NCBI RefSeq assembly: GCF_024648825.1
Contig: NZ_JANBBE010000001.1
Location: 620,001-684,000 of the forward strand
DNA from: Lentzea californiensis
GTDB lineage: Bacteria > Actinomycetota > Actinomycetes > Mycobacteriales > Pseudonocardiaceae
Direction: 5' to 3'
DNA length: 64,000 nt
Shown here: positions 24,511 to 32,995 of the stretch, piece after piece
How the letters are laid out: every line of letters begins with the position of its first letter
Position numbering within the stretch: position 1 is the stretch's first letter
The notes under the pieces: generated by a model
Told to the model about the DNA's origin: nothing
The model's database searches: none
The model's input: the letters and a program-made list of their open reading frames with translations, nothing else
Program-made: the position numbers and the translations under genes

Positions 24511-25512
24511 GTGGTCAGGCCGACGATGGAAGACGTCGCTCTGCGGGCGGGCGTGTCCCGCGCACTGGTGTCACTGGTGATGCGCGGTTCACCCAAGGTG
24601 AGCGACCTGCGACGCACCGCTGTTCTGAAGGCCGCCGAGGAGTTGGGGTACTCCCCGCACGCCATGGCGCGGTCGCTGGCCTCGCGCACGTCGACCGTTC
24701 TCGGCGTGATGGTGTCCGACCTGCACAACGCGTTCTTCGCGGAGGTCGTGGACGGCATCGACGAGGTGGCGCGCGAGCAGGGGTTCGACATCATCATCAA
24801 CACCGGCGGCCGCTCTCCCGCTCGCGAACGCCGGGCCCTGCAATCGCTGCTGTCCTTCCGCCCCGCCGGGTTGGTCCTGCTGTCGCCCGTCGTGCCGGCG
24901 ACCGCGATCGGCAAGGCAGCCGAACAACTTCCGGTCGTGCTCGTGGCCCGGTCTTCGCGTGTGTCCACTGTGGATACCGTGAACGACGACGGCGAGACGG
25001 GCGCACGACTGGCCGTCGAGCACCTGGTTTCTCTGGGGCACAAGCGCATTGCGCATTTAGACGGTGGTGAGGGCACTCAGGCCAGCCCTCGGCGGCGTGG
25101 GTACGTCGCCGCGATGGAAGCCCACGGGCTCGTGCCGCAGGTCGTGTCCTCCGAGTACACCGATGCGGCCGGCGCGCGGGCGATTCGTTCGTTGATCGCT
25201 GATGATGCTCTGCCCACAGCCATCCTGTCCTGCAACGACTTCAACGCCGTCGGCGCGATCTCCGCTTTGGAGGACGCCGGGCTGCGCGTGCCGTCCGACG
25301 TTTCCGTCGTGGGGTACGACAACACCTCGCTGGCGGCTTTGCGCCACGTCTCGTTGACCACGATCGACCAGCCCCGTGCCGAGTTCGGCCGGTTGGCCGC
25401 CGACGCGCTTCTGCAGCGCGTCCGTGAAGAGCGCACCGAACCCGTGCGCCATCTCCTCAACCCCTCGCTCGTAGTCCGCAGCACGACAGCTCCCCCAGGA
25501 GGACCGCGTTGA
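24511..25512 (+). CDS. LacI-family transcriptional repressor of the inositol locus
   Basis: 333 residues. The GTG at 24511 follows GGGGAGG (24495-24501). The helix-turn-helix is TMEDVALRAGVSRALVSLVM and the hinge helix YSPHAMARSLASR, followed by a periplasmic-binding-like effector domain (about 60-330) ending NPSLVVRSTT. It diverges from iolG and is coupled to iolA/mmsA (TTGA overlap). It probably represses both directions until an inositol-derived inducer binds; the GAGCGCTC operators lie in the gap between it and iolG. Confidence 0.9.
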   Translation: MVRPTMEDVALRAGVSRALVSLVMRGSPKVSDLRRTAVLKAAEELGYSPHAMARSLASRTSTVLGVMVSDLHNAFFAEVVDGIDEVAREQGFDIIINTGGRSPARERRALQSLLSFRPAGLVLLSPVVPATAIGKAAEQLPVVLVARSSRVSTVDTVNDDGETGARLAVEHLVSLGHKRIAHLDGGEGTQASPRRRGYVAAMEAHGLVPQVVSSEYTDAAGARAIRSLIADDALPTAILSCNDFNAVGAISALEDAGLRVPSDVSVVGYDNTSLAALRHVSLTTIDQPRAEFGRLAADALLQRVREERTEPVRHLLNPSLVVRSTTAPPGGPR

Positions 25513-27002
25513 GCACCATCCCCCACTGGATCGACGGCGCCCGCACCACGGGGGTGTCGTCCCGCAAGTCCGACGTCTTCAACCCCGCCACCGGTGAGGT
25601 CGCGGCCCAGGTCGTGCTGGCCGAGCAGGCCGACGTCGACCTCGCGGTCTCGTCCTCGCTGAAGGCGGCGCAGTCCTGGTCGGAGTCGTCGCTGTCCACG
25701 CGGTCGCGGATCCTCTTCGAGTACCGCCACCTGCTGCACACCCACCGCGACGAGCTCGCCGCGATCATCACGTCCGAGCACGGCAAGGTGCTCTCGGACG
25801 CGGCCGGTGAGGTGCAGCGCGGCCTCGAGGTCGTCGAGTTCGCCTGCGGCATCCCTCAGTTGCTGAAGGGCGAGCACTCCGAGCAGGTCTCGCGCGGTGT
25901 CGACGCGTACTCGTTCCGGCAGCCCCTGGGCGTCGTCGCGGGCATCACGCCGTTCAACTTCCCCGTGATGGTGCCGATGTGGATGTTCCCCATCGCCATC
26001 GCGACCGGCAACACGTTCGTGCTCAAGCCTTCCGAGCGCGATCCGTCGGCGTCCATCAGACTGGCCGAGCTGTTCGGCGAGGCCGGGCTGCCCGACGGCG
26101 TGCTGAACGTGCTGCAGGGCGACGCCTTCGCGGTCAACGCGCTGCTGGACCACCCGGACGTCGCCGCCGCGTCGTTCGTCGGCTCGACCCCGATCGCGCG
26201 GCACGTCTACTCGCGCGGCACGGCGGCCGGCAAGCGCGTGCAGGCCCTGGGCGGCGCCAAGAACCACATGGTCGTGCTGCCCGACGCCGACCTCGACGTG
26301 GCCGCTGACGCCGCTGTTTCCGCAGGCTACGGCTCTGCGGGCGAACGCTGCATGGCGATCTCGGTCGTCGTGGCCGTGGGTGAGACGGGCGACGCTCTCG
26401 TCGAGAAGATCGCCTCGCGGACCCGCGAGCTGCACCCGTCCGTGCTGCCGGGCACCGATCCTGCCGCCCAGATGGGGCCGCTCGTCACCGGCGTGCACCG
26501 GGATCGCGTCCGGTCCTATGTGGACGCGGGTGAGGCCGCCGGTGCCTCGCTGGTCGTGGACGGCCGGGGCTACGCGCCCGAAGGACACCCGGATGGTTTC
26601 TGGCTGGCGCCGACGCTGTTCGACCACGTCACCCGCGACATGACCATCTACACCGACGAGATCTTCGGGCCGGTGCTGACGGTCGTGCGCGCCGACACGT
26701 TCGAGGACGCGCTGGAACTGGTGAACGCCAACCCGTACGGCAACGGCACGGCGATCTACACGGGTGACGGGCTTGCCGCCCGCGAGTACCAGCGGCGCGT
26801 GCACGTCGGCATGGTCGGCATCAACGTGCCGATCCCCGTGCCGATGGCCTACTACTCGTTCGGTGGCTGGAAGGACTCGCTGTTCGGTGACACGCACGTG
26901 CACGGCGCTGAGGGCGTGAAGTTCTACACGCGGGCCAAGGCCGTCACCGCTCGGTGGCCGCAGCAGCACGGCGTGAACCTGGGCTTCCCCACCCACGGCT
27001 AA
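25509..27002 (+). CDS. iolA: CoA-acylating methylmalonate/malonate-semialdehyde dehydrogenase
   Basis: 497 residues, aldehyde dehydrogenase fold. The start is TTG overlapping the regulator's stop, with a textbook AGGAGGA at 25497-25503. GITPFNFPVMVPMWMFP and the nucleophile Cys281 in GSAGERCMAIS are MmsA/IolA hallmarks that separate it from non-acylating dehydrogenases. It converts malonate semialdehyde from inositol to acetyl-CoA, CO2 and NADH, and may also serve valine catabolism (mmsA). Placement behind the LacI gene completes the inositol pathway. Confidence 0.92.
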   Translation: MSTIPHWIDGARTTGVSSRKSDVFNPATGEVAAQVVLAEQADVDLAVSSSLKAAQSWSESSLSTRSRILFEYRHLLHTHRDELAAIITSEHGKVLSDAAGEVQRGLEVVEFACGIPQLLKGEHSEQVSRGVDAYSFRQPLGVVAGITPFNFPVMVPMWMFPIAIATGNTFVLKPSERDPSASIRLAELFGEAGLPDGVLNVLQGDAFAVNALLDHPDVAAASFVGSTPIARHVYSRGTAAGKRVQALGGAKNHMVVLPDADLDVAADAAVSAGYGSAGERCMAISVVVAVGETGDALVEKIASRTRELHPSVLPGTDPAAQMGPLVTGVHRDRVRSYVDAGEAAGASLVVDGRGYAPEGHPDGFWLAPTLFDHVTRDMTIYTDEIFGPVLTVVRADTFEDALELVNANPYGNGTAIYTGDGLAAREYQRRVHVGMVGINVPIPVPMAYYSFGGWKDSLFGDTHVHGAEGVKFYTRAKAVTARWPQQHGVNLGFPTHG

Positions 27003-27012
27003 CCCCTGCTTG

Positions 27013-27069
27013 ACCGCACGCGGGGACCTTTCGTACTGCAAGAGAGTACGAAAGGTCCCCGCGTGCGGT
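27013..27069. terminator. Bidirectional terminator between iolA and tctA (dispersed palindrome, copy 1)
   Basis: A perfect 25-bp inverted repeat (27013-27037 with 27045-27069) and a 7-base loop fill the gap between two convergent genes. The arm contains CACGCGGGGACCTTTCGTAC. The same palindrome, 19 of 20 bases identical in the core arm, recurs at 61408-61460. Confidence 0.8.
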
Positions 27070-27071
27070 TC

Positions 27072-28589
27072 TTAGGCGTCGATTTTCTCGCGCTCGGGAG
27101 GTGGAGCCGCAGGAGGGGTTGGGCTCGGGAGGAATCGGCGGATGAGTGGGAAGAACAGGATCACGACGATGACCACGTAGACGACGACCGCCATCGGGCT
27201 GTTGACCAGACCCGTCAGCGAGCCGTCCGAGAGCTGCAACGAGCGGCGCATCTGCTGTTCCGCGGCCGGGCCGAGGATCACGCCGATGATCGCGGGCAGC
27301 ACCGGCAGGCCGTAGCGGCGCATGCCGAAGCCCAGCAGGCCGATCACGAACATCAGCAGCAGGTCGAAGATGTCCGCGTTGACCGCGTAGGCACCGACCG
27401 AGGCGAAGAACAGGATGCCCGCGTAGAGGTACGGCCGCGGGATGCGCAGCAGCTTCGCCCACAGCGGCGCGAGCGGCAGGTTCAGCACCAGCAGCAGCGT
27501 CAGGCCGATGAACAGCGACGCGATCAGCGCCCACACCAGGCCGGACTCGCGCTGGAACAGCAACGGGCCGGGCTGGATGCCGTACTGCTGGAACGCCGCG
27601 AGCATGACGGCCGCGACCGCCGTGGTCGGCAGGCCCAGCGTCAGCATCGTGACCAGGGTGCCCGCCGCGGAGGCGGAAGCCGTGGACTCCGGGCCCGCCA
27701 CGCCCTCGATGGCGCCCTTGCCGAACTCGTCCTTGTGCTTGGAGAGCCGCTTCTCCGTCACGTACGACAGGAACGTCGGGATCTCCGCGCCACCGGCCGG
27801 GATCGCGCCGAACGGGAACCCGATCACCGGGCCGCGCAACCACGGCTTCCAGGTGCGCTTCAGGTCCGCCTTCGACAGCCACGGACGGCCGACCGGGATC
27901 GGTTCGAACGGCTTGCGGCGCAGGTGGGCCGCTACCCACAGGGCCTCGCCGACCGCGAACAGGGCCACCGCGACCACGACGATGTCGATGCCGTCGGCCA
28001 GGTGCAGCGAGCCGAACGTGAGGCGCTGCTGACCGGTCATCTCGTCGAGGCCGACCAGGCCGAGCGTCAGGCCGATGAGCAGCGAGGCGAACCCGCGGAT
28101 GCGGGACGCGCCGAGCACCGAGGTGACGGCGATGAACGCCAGCACCATCACGGCGAACAGGTCGGGCGCGCCGATGTCGACGGCGTGCTTGGCGACGAAC
28201 GGCGCGAGCAGGACGATCAGGATCGTGCCGATGATGCCGCCGGTGAAGTGGCCGATGGCAGCGGCGGCAAGCGCTTGCGCTCCCCGTCCCTTGCGGGCCA
28301 TGGGATTGCCTTCGAAGGCGGCCACGACCGCGGCGCTCTCACCCGGCGTGTTCAGCAGGATCGACGTGGTCGAACCGCCGAACATGCCGCCGTAGTAGAT
28401 GCCCGCGAACATGATGAACGCGCCGGTCGGCTCCATGCCGTAGGTGACGGGCAGCAGCAGGGCCACCGCCATGGCCGGGCCGATGCCCGGCAGGACGCCG
28501 ATCGCGGTGCCCAGGAGCACGCCGATCGCGGCGAGCAGCAGGTGTGTCGGCGTCAGCGCGGTCGCGAAGCCGTCGAGCAGTTGTTCCAC
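27072..28589 (-). CDS. tctA: Tripartite tricarboxylate transporter, large permease subunit TctA
   Basis: 505 residues, about 11-12 membrane helices. The DUF112/TctA family region [21 protein letters not shown] appears near the N-terminus, with [16 protein letters not shown] after it, the usual substrate-channel motif, and [15 protein letters not shown] in the second half. The tail is Pro-rich and cytoplasmic. It begins directly at the TctB stop codon with no gap (GTG). With TctB and TctC it imports a tricarboxylate or related carboxylic acid using an ion gradient. The substrate is not determined. Confidence 0.93.
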   Translation of the reverse strand: MEQLLDGFATALTPTHLLLAAIGVLLGTAIGVLPGIGPAMAVALLLPVTYGMEPTGAFIMFAGIYYGGMFGGSTTSILLNTPGESAAVVAAFEGNPMARKGRGAQALAAAAIGHFTGGIIGTILIVLLAPFVAKHAVDIGAPDLFAVMVLAFIAVTSVLGASRIRGFASLLIGLTLGLVGLDEMTGQQRLTFGSLHLADGIDIVVVAVALFAVGEALWVAAHLRRKPFEPIPVGRPWLSKADLKRTWKPWLRGPVIGFPFGAIPAGGAEIPTFLSYVTEKRLSKHKDEFGKGAIEGVAGPESTASASAAGTLVTMLTLGLPTTAVAAVMLAAFQQYGIQPGPLLFQRESGLVWALIASLFIGLTLLLVLNLPLAPLWAKLLRIPRPYLYAGILFFASVGAYAVNADIFDLLLMFVIGLLGFGMRRYGLPVLPAIIGVILGPAAEQQMRRSLQLSDGSLTGLVNSPMAVVVYVVIVVILFFPLIRRFLPSPTPPAAPPPEREKIDA

Positions 28590-29108
28590 CTAGAACACCT
28601 CCATCAACGGGCCACCGGGCAGGGGGACGCCGAGCAGGTTGTTGAACACCACGAAGGTGAAGATCGACAGACCGGCCGCGAGCAACGGGTCGCGCACCAG
28701 GTTGCGGCTGCCCAGGGCGTAGGCCGCGCCCCAGAACAGGATCGCGCCGGAGATCGGGAACCCGACAACGCCGATCAGCACGGCGTTCGCGAGGAAAGCG
28801 CCGCACAGCAGCAGGACCGTGCGCCAGTCGGCGGGTGCGGACAGGTCGACGTCCTCGCCGGCCTCCGCCTCACCCTTGCCGCCGCGCAGCACGTCACGGG
28901 CGAGCAGCGCGGCGACGAGCAGCAGCAGCGAGCCGACCAGGATCGGCACGGCCTTGGGCCCGACCGGGCCGCGCTGGGCGAAGTCGGTGGGGATGCGCAG
29001 CGCGTCGGTGAGCACCAGCACGCCGAGCACGACCAGCAGGGCGCAGATGCCCAGCTCGGAGTGGTCGCGGAGCCAGCTCCTGCGCTCCGGTTTCGTCACG
29101 GTCGTCAT
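28590..29108 (-). CDS. tctB: Tripartite tricarboxylate transporter, small subunit TctB
   Basis: 172 residues from the ATG that overlaps the tctC stop codon (ATGA). Four hydrophobic helices (about 17-37, 55-75, 100-120, 135-165) with the characteristic [18 protein letters not shown] region after the first helix. The hydrophilic loop after helix 2 is charged ([13 protein letters not shown]). TctB supports TctA in the membrane complex. An upstream in-frame start is possible, but it would overlap tctC deeply and is unlikely. Confidence 0.88.
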   Translation of the reverse strand: MTTVTKPERRSWLRDHSELGICALLVVLGVLVLTDALRIPTDFAQRGPVGPKAVPILVGSLLLLVAALLARDVLRGGKGEAEAGEDVDLSAPADWRTVLLLCGAFLANAVLIGVVGFPISGAILFWGAAYALGSRNLVRDPLLAAGLSIFTFVVFNNLLGVPLPGGPLMEVF

Positions 29109-30091
29109 GCCAGCCCCAAGTCCTTCAGCACCGTTGCCACCCGCTTGTTCTCGTTTTCCAGGAAGGTCCTGAACTCGTCTCCCGGCGCGAAGGCGTCCGT
29201 CCAGCCGTTGCGCTGCAGCGCTTCCTTCCACTGCGGCGTCTTCTGGAGGTTCTGGAACACCTCGACCAGCTTCGCCTTGTCGGTCGGTGAGATGCCCGGA
29301 GGAGCGACGATGCCGCGCCAGTTGGTGAACTCGACGTCCACACCGGACTGCTGCAACGTCGGCGCGTCGACGCCCTCGATGCGGTTCTTGCTCGTCACCG
29401 CGAGGACGCGCAGCGTGCCGGCCTGGATCTGGTCGCGGTACTCGCCGACGCCGGAGACGCCGAACGCCACCTTGCCGCCGAGCACCGACGCCAGCAGCTC
29501 GCCACCGCCGTCGAACGGGATGTAGTTGACGGTCTTGGGCGGCAGGCCCACGGCCTTGGCGATCAGCATCGGCGCCAGGTGGTCGGGGCCGCCGGGAGCC
29601 GAACCGCCGCCGACCGTCACGGTGCCGGGGTTGGCCTTCCAGGCGTCGACGAGTTGTTGCATCGACGTGTACGGCGAGTCCTTCGCGACCACGACGATGT
29701 CCGGCTCCTCGATCAGCTTCGCGATCGGCGTGGTGTCGAGCAGCGAGTTCGGCGACTTGTTCGTGTACACCGCGCCCACGACGCCCAGGCCCATCGACAT
29801 GATCAGCTTGCCGTTGCCGCGCTCACCGACCGTGCGGCCGAGTCCGACCGTGCCGCCGGCGCCGGGGAGGTTGAACACCTCGGCGTTGCGCAGCAGGTCA
29901 GCGTCCTCCATGGCCTTCGCCGCCGTGCGCGCCGTGATGTCGTAACCGCCGCCCGGCGCGTTCGGCACCAGCACCCTCAGCGCCCGCACCTGACTGCCTT
30001 CGCCGCTGTCCGCACCCGGCGTCAGCAGCGGTGGCACGAGCAGGACGGCGAGCAACGCCGCCGCCACCGCCACCCACACCTTCACCGACAC
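29105..30091 (-). CDS. tctC: Tripartite tricarboxylate transporter, solute-binding protein TctC
   Basis: 328 residues from the GTG at 30091, which has a GGCGGGG site upstream. An N-terminal hydrophobic stretch (VKVWVAVAAALLAVLLVPPL) serves as signal anchor or signal peptide. The Bug/TctC fold contains LVPNAPGGGYDITART, NLPGAGGTVGLGR and PFDGGGELLASVLGGK, with the carboxylate-binding loops. It delivers the ligand to TctAB. The gene diverges from the sensor kinase gene, with 112 bases between start codons. Confidence 0.92.
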   Translation of the reverse strand: MSVKVWVAVAAALLAVLLVPPLLTPGADSGEGSQVRALRVLVPNAPGGGYDITARTAAKAMEDADLLRNAEVFNLPGAGGTVGLGRTVGERGNGKLIMSMGLGVVGAVYTNKSPNSLLDTTPIAKLIEEPDIVVVAKDSPYTSMQQLVDAWKANPGTVTVGGGSAPGGPDHLAPMLIAKAVGLPPKTVNYIPFDGGGELLASVLGGKVAFGVSGVGEYRDQIQAGTLRVLAVTSKNRIEGVDAPTLQQSGVDVEFTNWRGIVAPPGISPTDKAKLVEVFQNLQKTPQWKEALQRNGWTDAFAPGDEFRTFLENENKRVATVLKDLGLA

Positions 30092-30139
30092 TGTGATCCC
30101 CGCCTCTCGTCCGCGTGGTTGGACATGTTGCTCTGGTGT

Positions 30140-30173
30140 AAACCTTGATGTCGCTCTTGCGCTTCTAAGGTTT
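30140..30173. promoter_or_regulatory. Inverted repeat in the tctC/sensor kinase divergent gap
   Basis: AAACCTT (30140-30146) and AAGGTTT (30167-30173) form a perfect 7-bp inverted repeat with 20 bp between the arms, in an unusually AT-rich stretch of the gap. It is a candidate binding site for the response regulator encoded at 31739. Confidence 0.4.
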
Positions 30174-30203
30174 CTTTCGGTCTTTCTGGTCACGGGAGGT
30201 CTC

Positions 30204-31742
30204 ATGCGTCGCCGCCGTTCCCTGGCCAGTCAGCTCCTCGCATGGCAACTCGTAGTCGTCACGCTGCTACTGGGCGCGGTGGGCGCGCTGACAGTCGTCC
30301 AGACGGGCAACAACTTTCGCTCCAACGAGGAACGCCGGATGCTGTCGGTCGCCGAGACCGTCGCCGCGAACTCGCTGGTCCAGGAGCGGATGGGCAACTG
30401 GCGCGAGCTGTCCGCTCCCGCCGAGACGGCCCGCAGCCTGTCCGGTGCCTCCTACGTGCTCATCCTCAACGACAAGCGGCTCGTGATCGCCTCGCCGGAC
30501 CCGTCCCAGATCGGGTCCACACTGGACACCAGGACCACCGCGCTGGAGGGCAGGTCCTGGACGGGCACGGTCCGCGACTCGATCGAGGCGCACGTGCCGG
30601 TGTTCGACCCGCTGAGCCGCCGGGTCAACGGCATCGTGATCGCGGGCGCGGAGAACCCGGGGGTCTTCGCCGGAGCGCTGGAACAGCCCGTCGACGTGCT
30701 GCGCTACCTCGCGATCGCGCTGATCATCGGCGTCACCGGCTCGTTGCTGCTGGCCCGCCGGGTGAAGAACCAGACGCTCGGGCTGGAGCCGCACGAGATC
30801 ACCGCGCTGGTCGAGAACCGCGAGGCGTTGCTGCACGGCATCCGCGAGGGCGTCGTCGGCCTCGACGGGCAGCACCGCATCACGCTGGTCAACGACCACG
30901 CGAGTGACCTGCTGGCGTTGCCGGAGGACGCGGTCGGCCGCTCGGTGGAGCAGCTGGAGCTCAACGCCCGGCTGCGCGACGTGCTGACCGGCCGTGCGAC
31001 CGGTGTCGACCAGCTGGTGCTGCGGCAGGGCGTCGTGCTGACGTTGAACCGCATGCCGATCGAGGGCGGTGACGGCGCCGTCGTGACGTTGCGAGATCGC
31101 ACGGAACTCCTTGCGCTGCAACACGAACTCGACGCCTCACAGCACGCGACGGACACGCTGCGGGCACAGGCGCACGAGTTCGCGAACCGGCTGCACACCA
31201 TCGCCGGGCTGATCGCGCTCAAGGAGTACGACGAGGTCACCAACTACATTCAGCAGATCAGCTCGGCGCAGGACCAGTGGCGGGCCGAGGTCGGCGAGTC
31301 GATCGGCGACCCCGCCGTGGCCGCGCTGCTGATCGCCAAGGCGTCGCTCGCGGCCGAACGCGGCACGGCGCTGCGGATGGGCCCGGACAGCGTGCTGGGC
31401 AGGGTCGACGAGTCGCTGTCTGCGGACCTGGTGATGGTGCTGGGAAATCTCGTCGACAACGCGTTGGACGCGCTGGGTTCGCTGAACACGAACGGCGCGG
31501 GGAAGTGGATCGAGGTAGGTGTGACGCAGTTGGACGAAGAGGTCCAGGTCGTGGTGCGCGACTCCGGTCCCGGCGTGGCGCCGGAACTCGCCGACGAGGT
31601 GTTCCGGCACGGGTTCACGACCAAGGCGGCATCGCACGGCGAACGCGGGATCGGGCTCGCGCTGATCAGGCGGGCGTGCCTGCGGCGCGGCGGTTCGGTC
31701 AGCGTGTCCGGTTCGGTCTTCACGGCAAGGCTGCCCTGGTGA
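30204..31742 (+). CDS. CitA/DcuS-family sensor histidine kinase
   Basis: 512 residues. The ATG follows GGGAGG (30194-30199). A first membrane helix (about 15-35) and a second (about 170-190) flank an extracytoplasmic sensor domain (36-168) of the PDC type used for carboxylates. A PAS domain follows (about 200-300). The Spo0B-like dimerisation helix has the phosphorylated H324 in AHEFANRLHTIAGL, and the ATPase domain has the N-box NLVDNALDAL and G-box RDSGPGVAP/HGERGIGLAL. It probably senses the tricarboxylate imported by TctABC. Confidence 0.92.
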   Translation: MRRRRSLASQLLAWQLVVVTLLLGAVGALTVVQTGNNFRSNEERRMLSVAETVAANSLVQERMGNWRELSAPAETARSLSGASYVLILNDKRLVIASPDPSQIGSTLDTRTTALEGRSWTGTVRDSIEAHVPVFDPLSRRVNGIVIAGAENPGVFAGALEQPVDVLRYLAIALIIGVTGSLLLARRVKNQTLGLEPHEITALVENREALLHGIREGVVGLDGQHRITLVNDHASDLLALPEDAVGRSVEQLELNARLRDVLTGRATGVDQLVLRQGVVLTLNRMPIEGGDGAVVTLRDRTELLALQHELDASQHATDTLRAQAHEFANRLHTIAGLIALKEYDEVTNYIQQISSAQDQWRAEVGESIGDPAVAALLIAKASLAAERGTALRMGPDSVLGRVDESLSADLVMVLGNLVDNALDALGSLNTNGAGKWIEVGVTQLDEEVQVVVRDSGPGVAPELADEVFRHGFTTKAASHGERGIGLALIRRACLRRGGSVSVSGSVFTARLPW

Positions 31743-32404
31743 TCCGGGTGCTGGTCGTCGACGACGACTTCATGGTGGCCAAGGTGCACAGCGGTTACGT
31801 CGCGCGCACCGGCGGGTTCGAGGTCGTCGGGGTCGCGCACACCGGCGGGGACGCGCTGCGGCTGGTGCGGGAGCTGAAGCCCGACCTCGTGCTGCTCGAC
31901 GTCTACCTGCCGGACGTGAACGGCCTCGAGGTGCTGAAGTCGTTGCGCGCCAACGAGGACGTGGACGTCATCGTGATCACGGCGGCGACCGACGTCGAGA
32001 CCGTGCGCAGTGCGATGCGCGGTGGGGTGCTGCACTACCTGATCAAGCCGTTCGACTACTCGGCCCTGCGCGACCAGCTCGCGCACTTCGCGTCGTTGCG
32101 GGAGAAGCTGCACCGGCTGGACTCGGCCGGGCAGGCGGACGTGGACCAGGTGTTCGGCGCTCGGCCCACCTCGAAACCGTTGCTGCCCAAGGGTTTGACG
32201 CCGGAGACGGCACGGCTTGTCGAGAACGCGCTGCGCTCACACCCGGAAGGGCTGTCCGCATCGGAGTGCGCTTCGTCGACGGGCGTCGCACGGGTCAGCG
32301 CGCGCCGGTACCTGGAGCACTTCGTGTCGATGGGACGGGCCGAGGTCCGGTTGCGCTACGGCGGAACCGGGCGGCCCGAGCGGATCTACGGGTGGGTGGG
32401 GTGA
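31739..32404 (+). CDS. CitB/DcuR-family response regulator
   Basis: 221 residues, GTG overlapping the kinase stop codon. The receiver domain (1-120) has the acidic pair VVDDDFM, phosphorylation site D54 in LVLLDVYLPD and the switch lysine in HYLIKPFDYSAL. The C-terminal domain (about 155-221) holds a helix-turn-helix region (LSASECASSTGVARVSARRYLEHF) typical of this two-component subfamily. It should activate tctCBA when the carboxylate is sensed. Confidence 0.92.
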   Translation: MIRVLVVDDDFMVAKVHSGYVARTGGFEVVGVAHTGGDALRLVRELKPDLVLLDVYLPDVNGLEVLKSLRANEDVDVIVITAATDVETVRSAMRGGVLHYLIKPFDYSALRDQLAHFASLREKLHRLDSAGQADVDQVFGARPTSKPLLPKGLTPETARLVENALRSHPEGLSASECASSTGVARVSARRYLEHFVSMGRAEVRLRYGGTGRPERIYGWVG

Positions 32405-32455
32405 CCGCCAACCTTCGCCGCGTCTGTCGACGTTCAGACGGGCGCATCGTGGTGT

Positions 32456-32498
32456 CGGCCCCGCGTCCTCATATCGGGCATATGGGGGCGCGGGGCCG
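32456..32498 (+). terminator. Terminator after the two-component operon
   Basis: A 19-bp stem, 32456-32474 with 32480-32498, and a 5-base loop. Two positions are U-G pairs in plus-strand RNA and would be mismatches in minus-strand RNA, so it serves the response regulator transcript. The 153-base gap 32405-32557 shows nothing else. Confidence 0.7.
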
Positions 32499-32557
32499 GT
32501 GCCGCGAGGCGTCCTGCTGAGCGCCGGCAGACGTGGTGAAGATTGCGGTCACCCCAC

Positions 32558-32986
32558 TCAGTCCCAGGAGCCTGAACGGCCGCGGCCTTTCTTGGTGTCC
32601 GCACGGCGCTTCTTCGAGGCGATGCGGCGTTCCTGCGAACCCCTGGTGGGCTTGGTCGCCCTGCGCACCGGAGGCGGTGGCGCGGCGGCCTCGCGCAGGA
32701 TCACGGCGAGGCGCTCGCGGGCGGCGGCGCGGTTCTGCAGCTGCGCGCGGTGCTCGGAGGCGGCGATCGTGAGCACGCCGTCGACGAGCCTGCCGGCCAG
32801 CCGGTCGAGCATCCGCTGCTTGAGGTGAGCGGGGATCGACGGCGAGGCAGCCAGGTCGAACGAGAGCTCCACGCGGCTGTCCGCCGTGTTCACTCCCTGC
32901 CCGCCCGGCCCACCTGACCTGGAAAAACGTTCGCGCAACTCGGACGCCGGCAGCACCAGCGTCCTCGTCACAGTCACGTCGTTCAT
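32558..32986 (-). CDS. arfB: Alternative ribosome-rescue peptidyl-tRNA hydrolase ArfB
   Basis: 142 residues. The release-factor-like domain carries the catalytic GGQ (28-30) in SGGPGGQGVNTADSRVE, and a Lys/Arg-rich tail (RIASKKRRADTKKGRGR) that enters the empty mRNA channel. ArfB (YaeJ) hydrolyses peptidyl-tRNA on stalled ribosomes. Its size and tail match the family, and full release factors are much longer. It is followed convergently by the two-component operon terminator and preceded 9 bases away by the end of the sigma factor gene. Confidence 0.93.
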   Translation of the reverse strand: MNDVTVTRTLVLPASELRERFSRSGGPGGQGVNTADSRVELSFDLAASPSIPAHLKQRMLDRLAGRLVDGVLTIAASEHRAQLQNRAAARERLAVILREAAAPPPPVRRATKPTRGSQERRIASKKRRADTKKGRGRSGSWD

Positions 32987-32995
32987 ACCTCCAGG

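Noticed and set aside
25077..27041. A 654-codon minus-strand frame opposite iolA and the LacI gene
   Set aside because: Antisense to two genes with clear catalytic and DNA-binding motifs; composition typical of a shadow frame.
27063..29525. An 820-codon open frame on the plus strand across tctA and tctB
   Set aside because: It is antisense to three well-recognised transporter genes, is rich in Arg/Gln/Asp/His and has no domain. Such frames are expected opposite high-GC genes.
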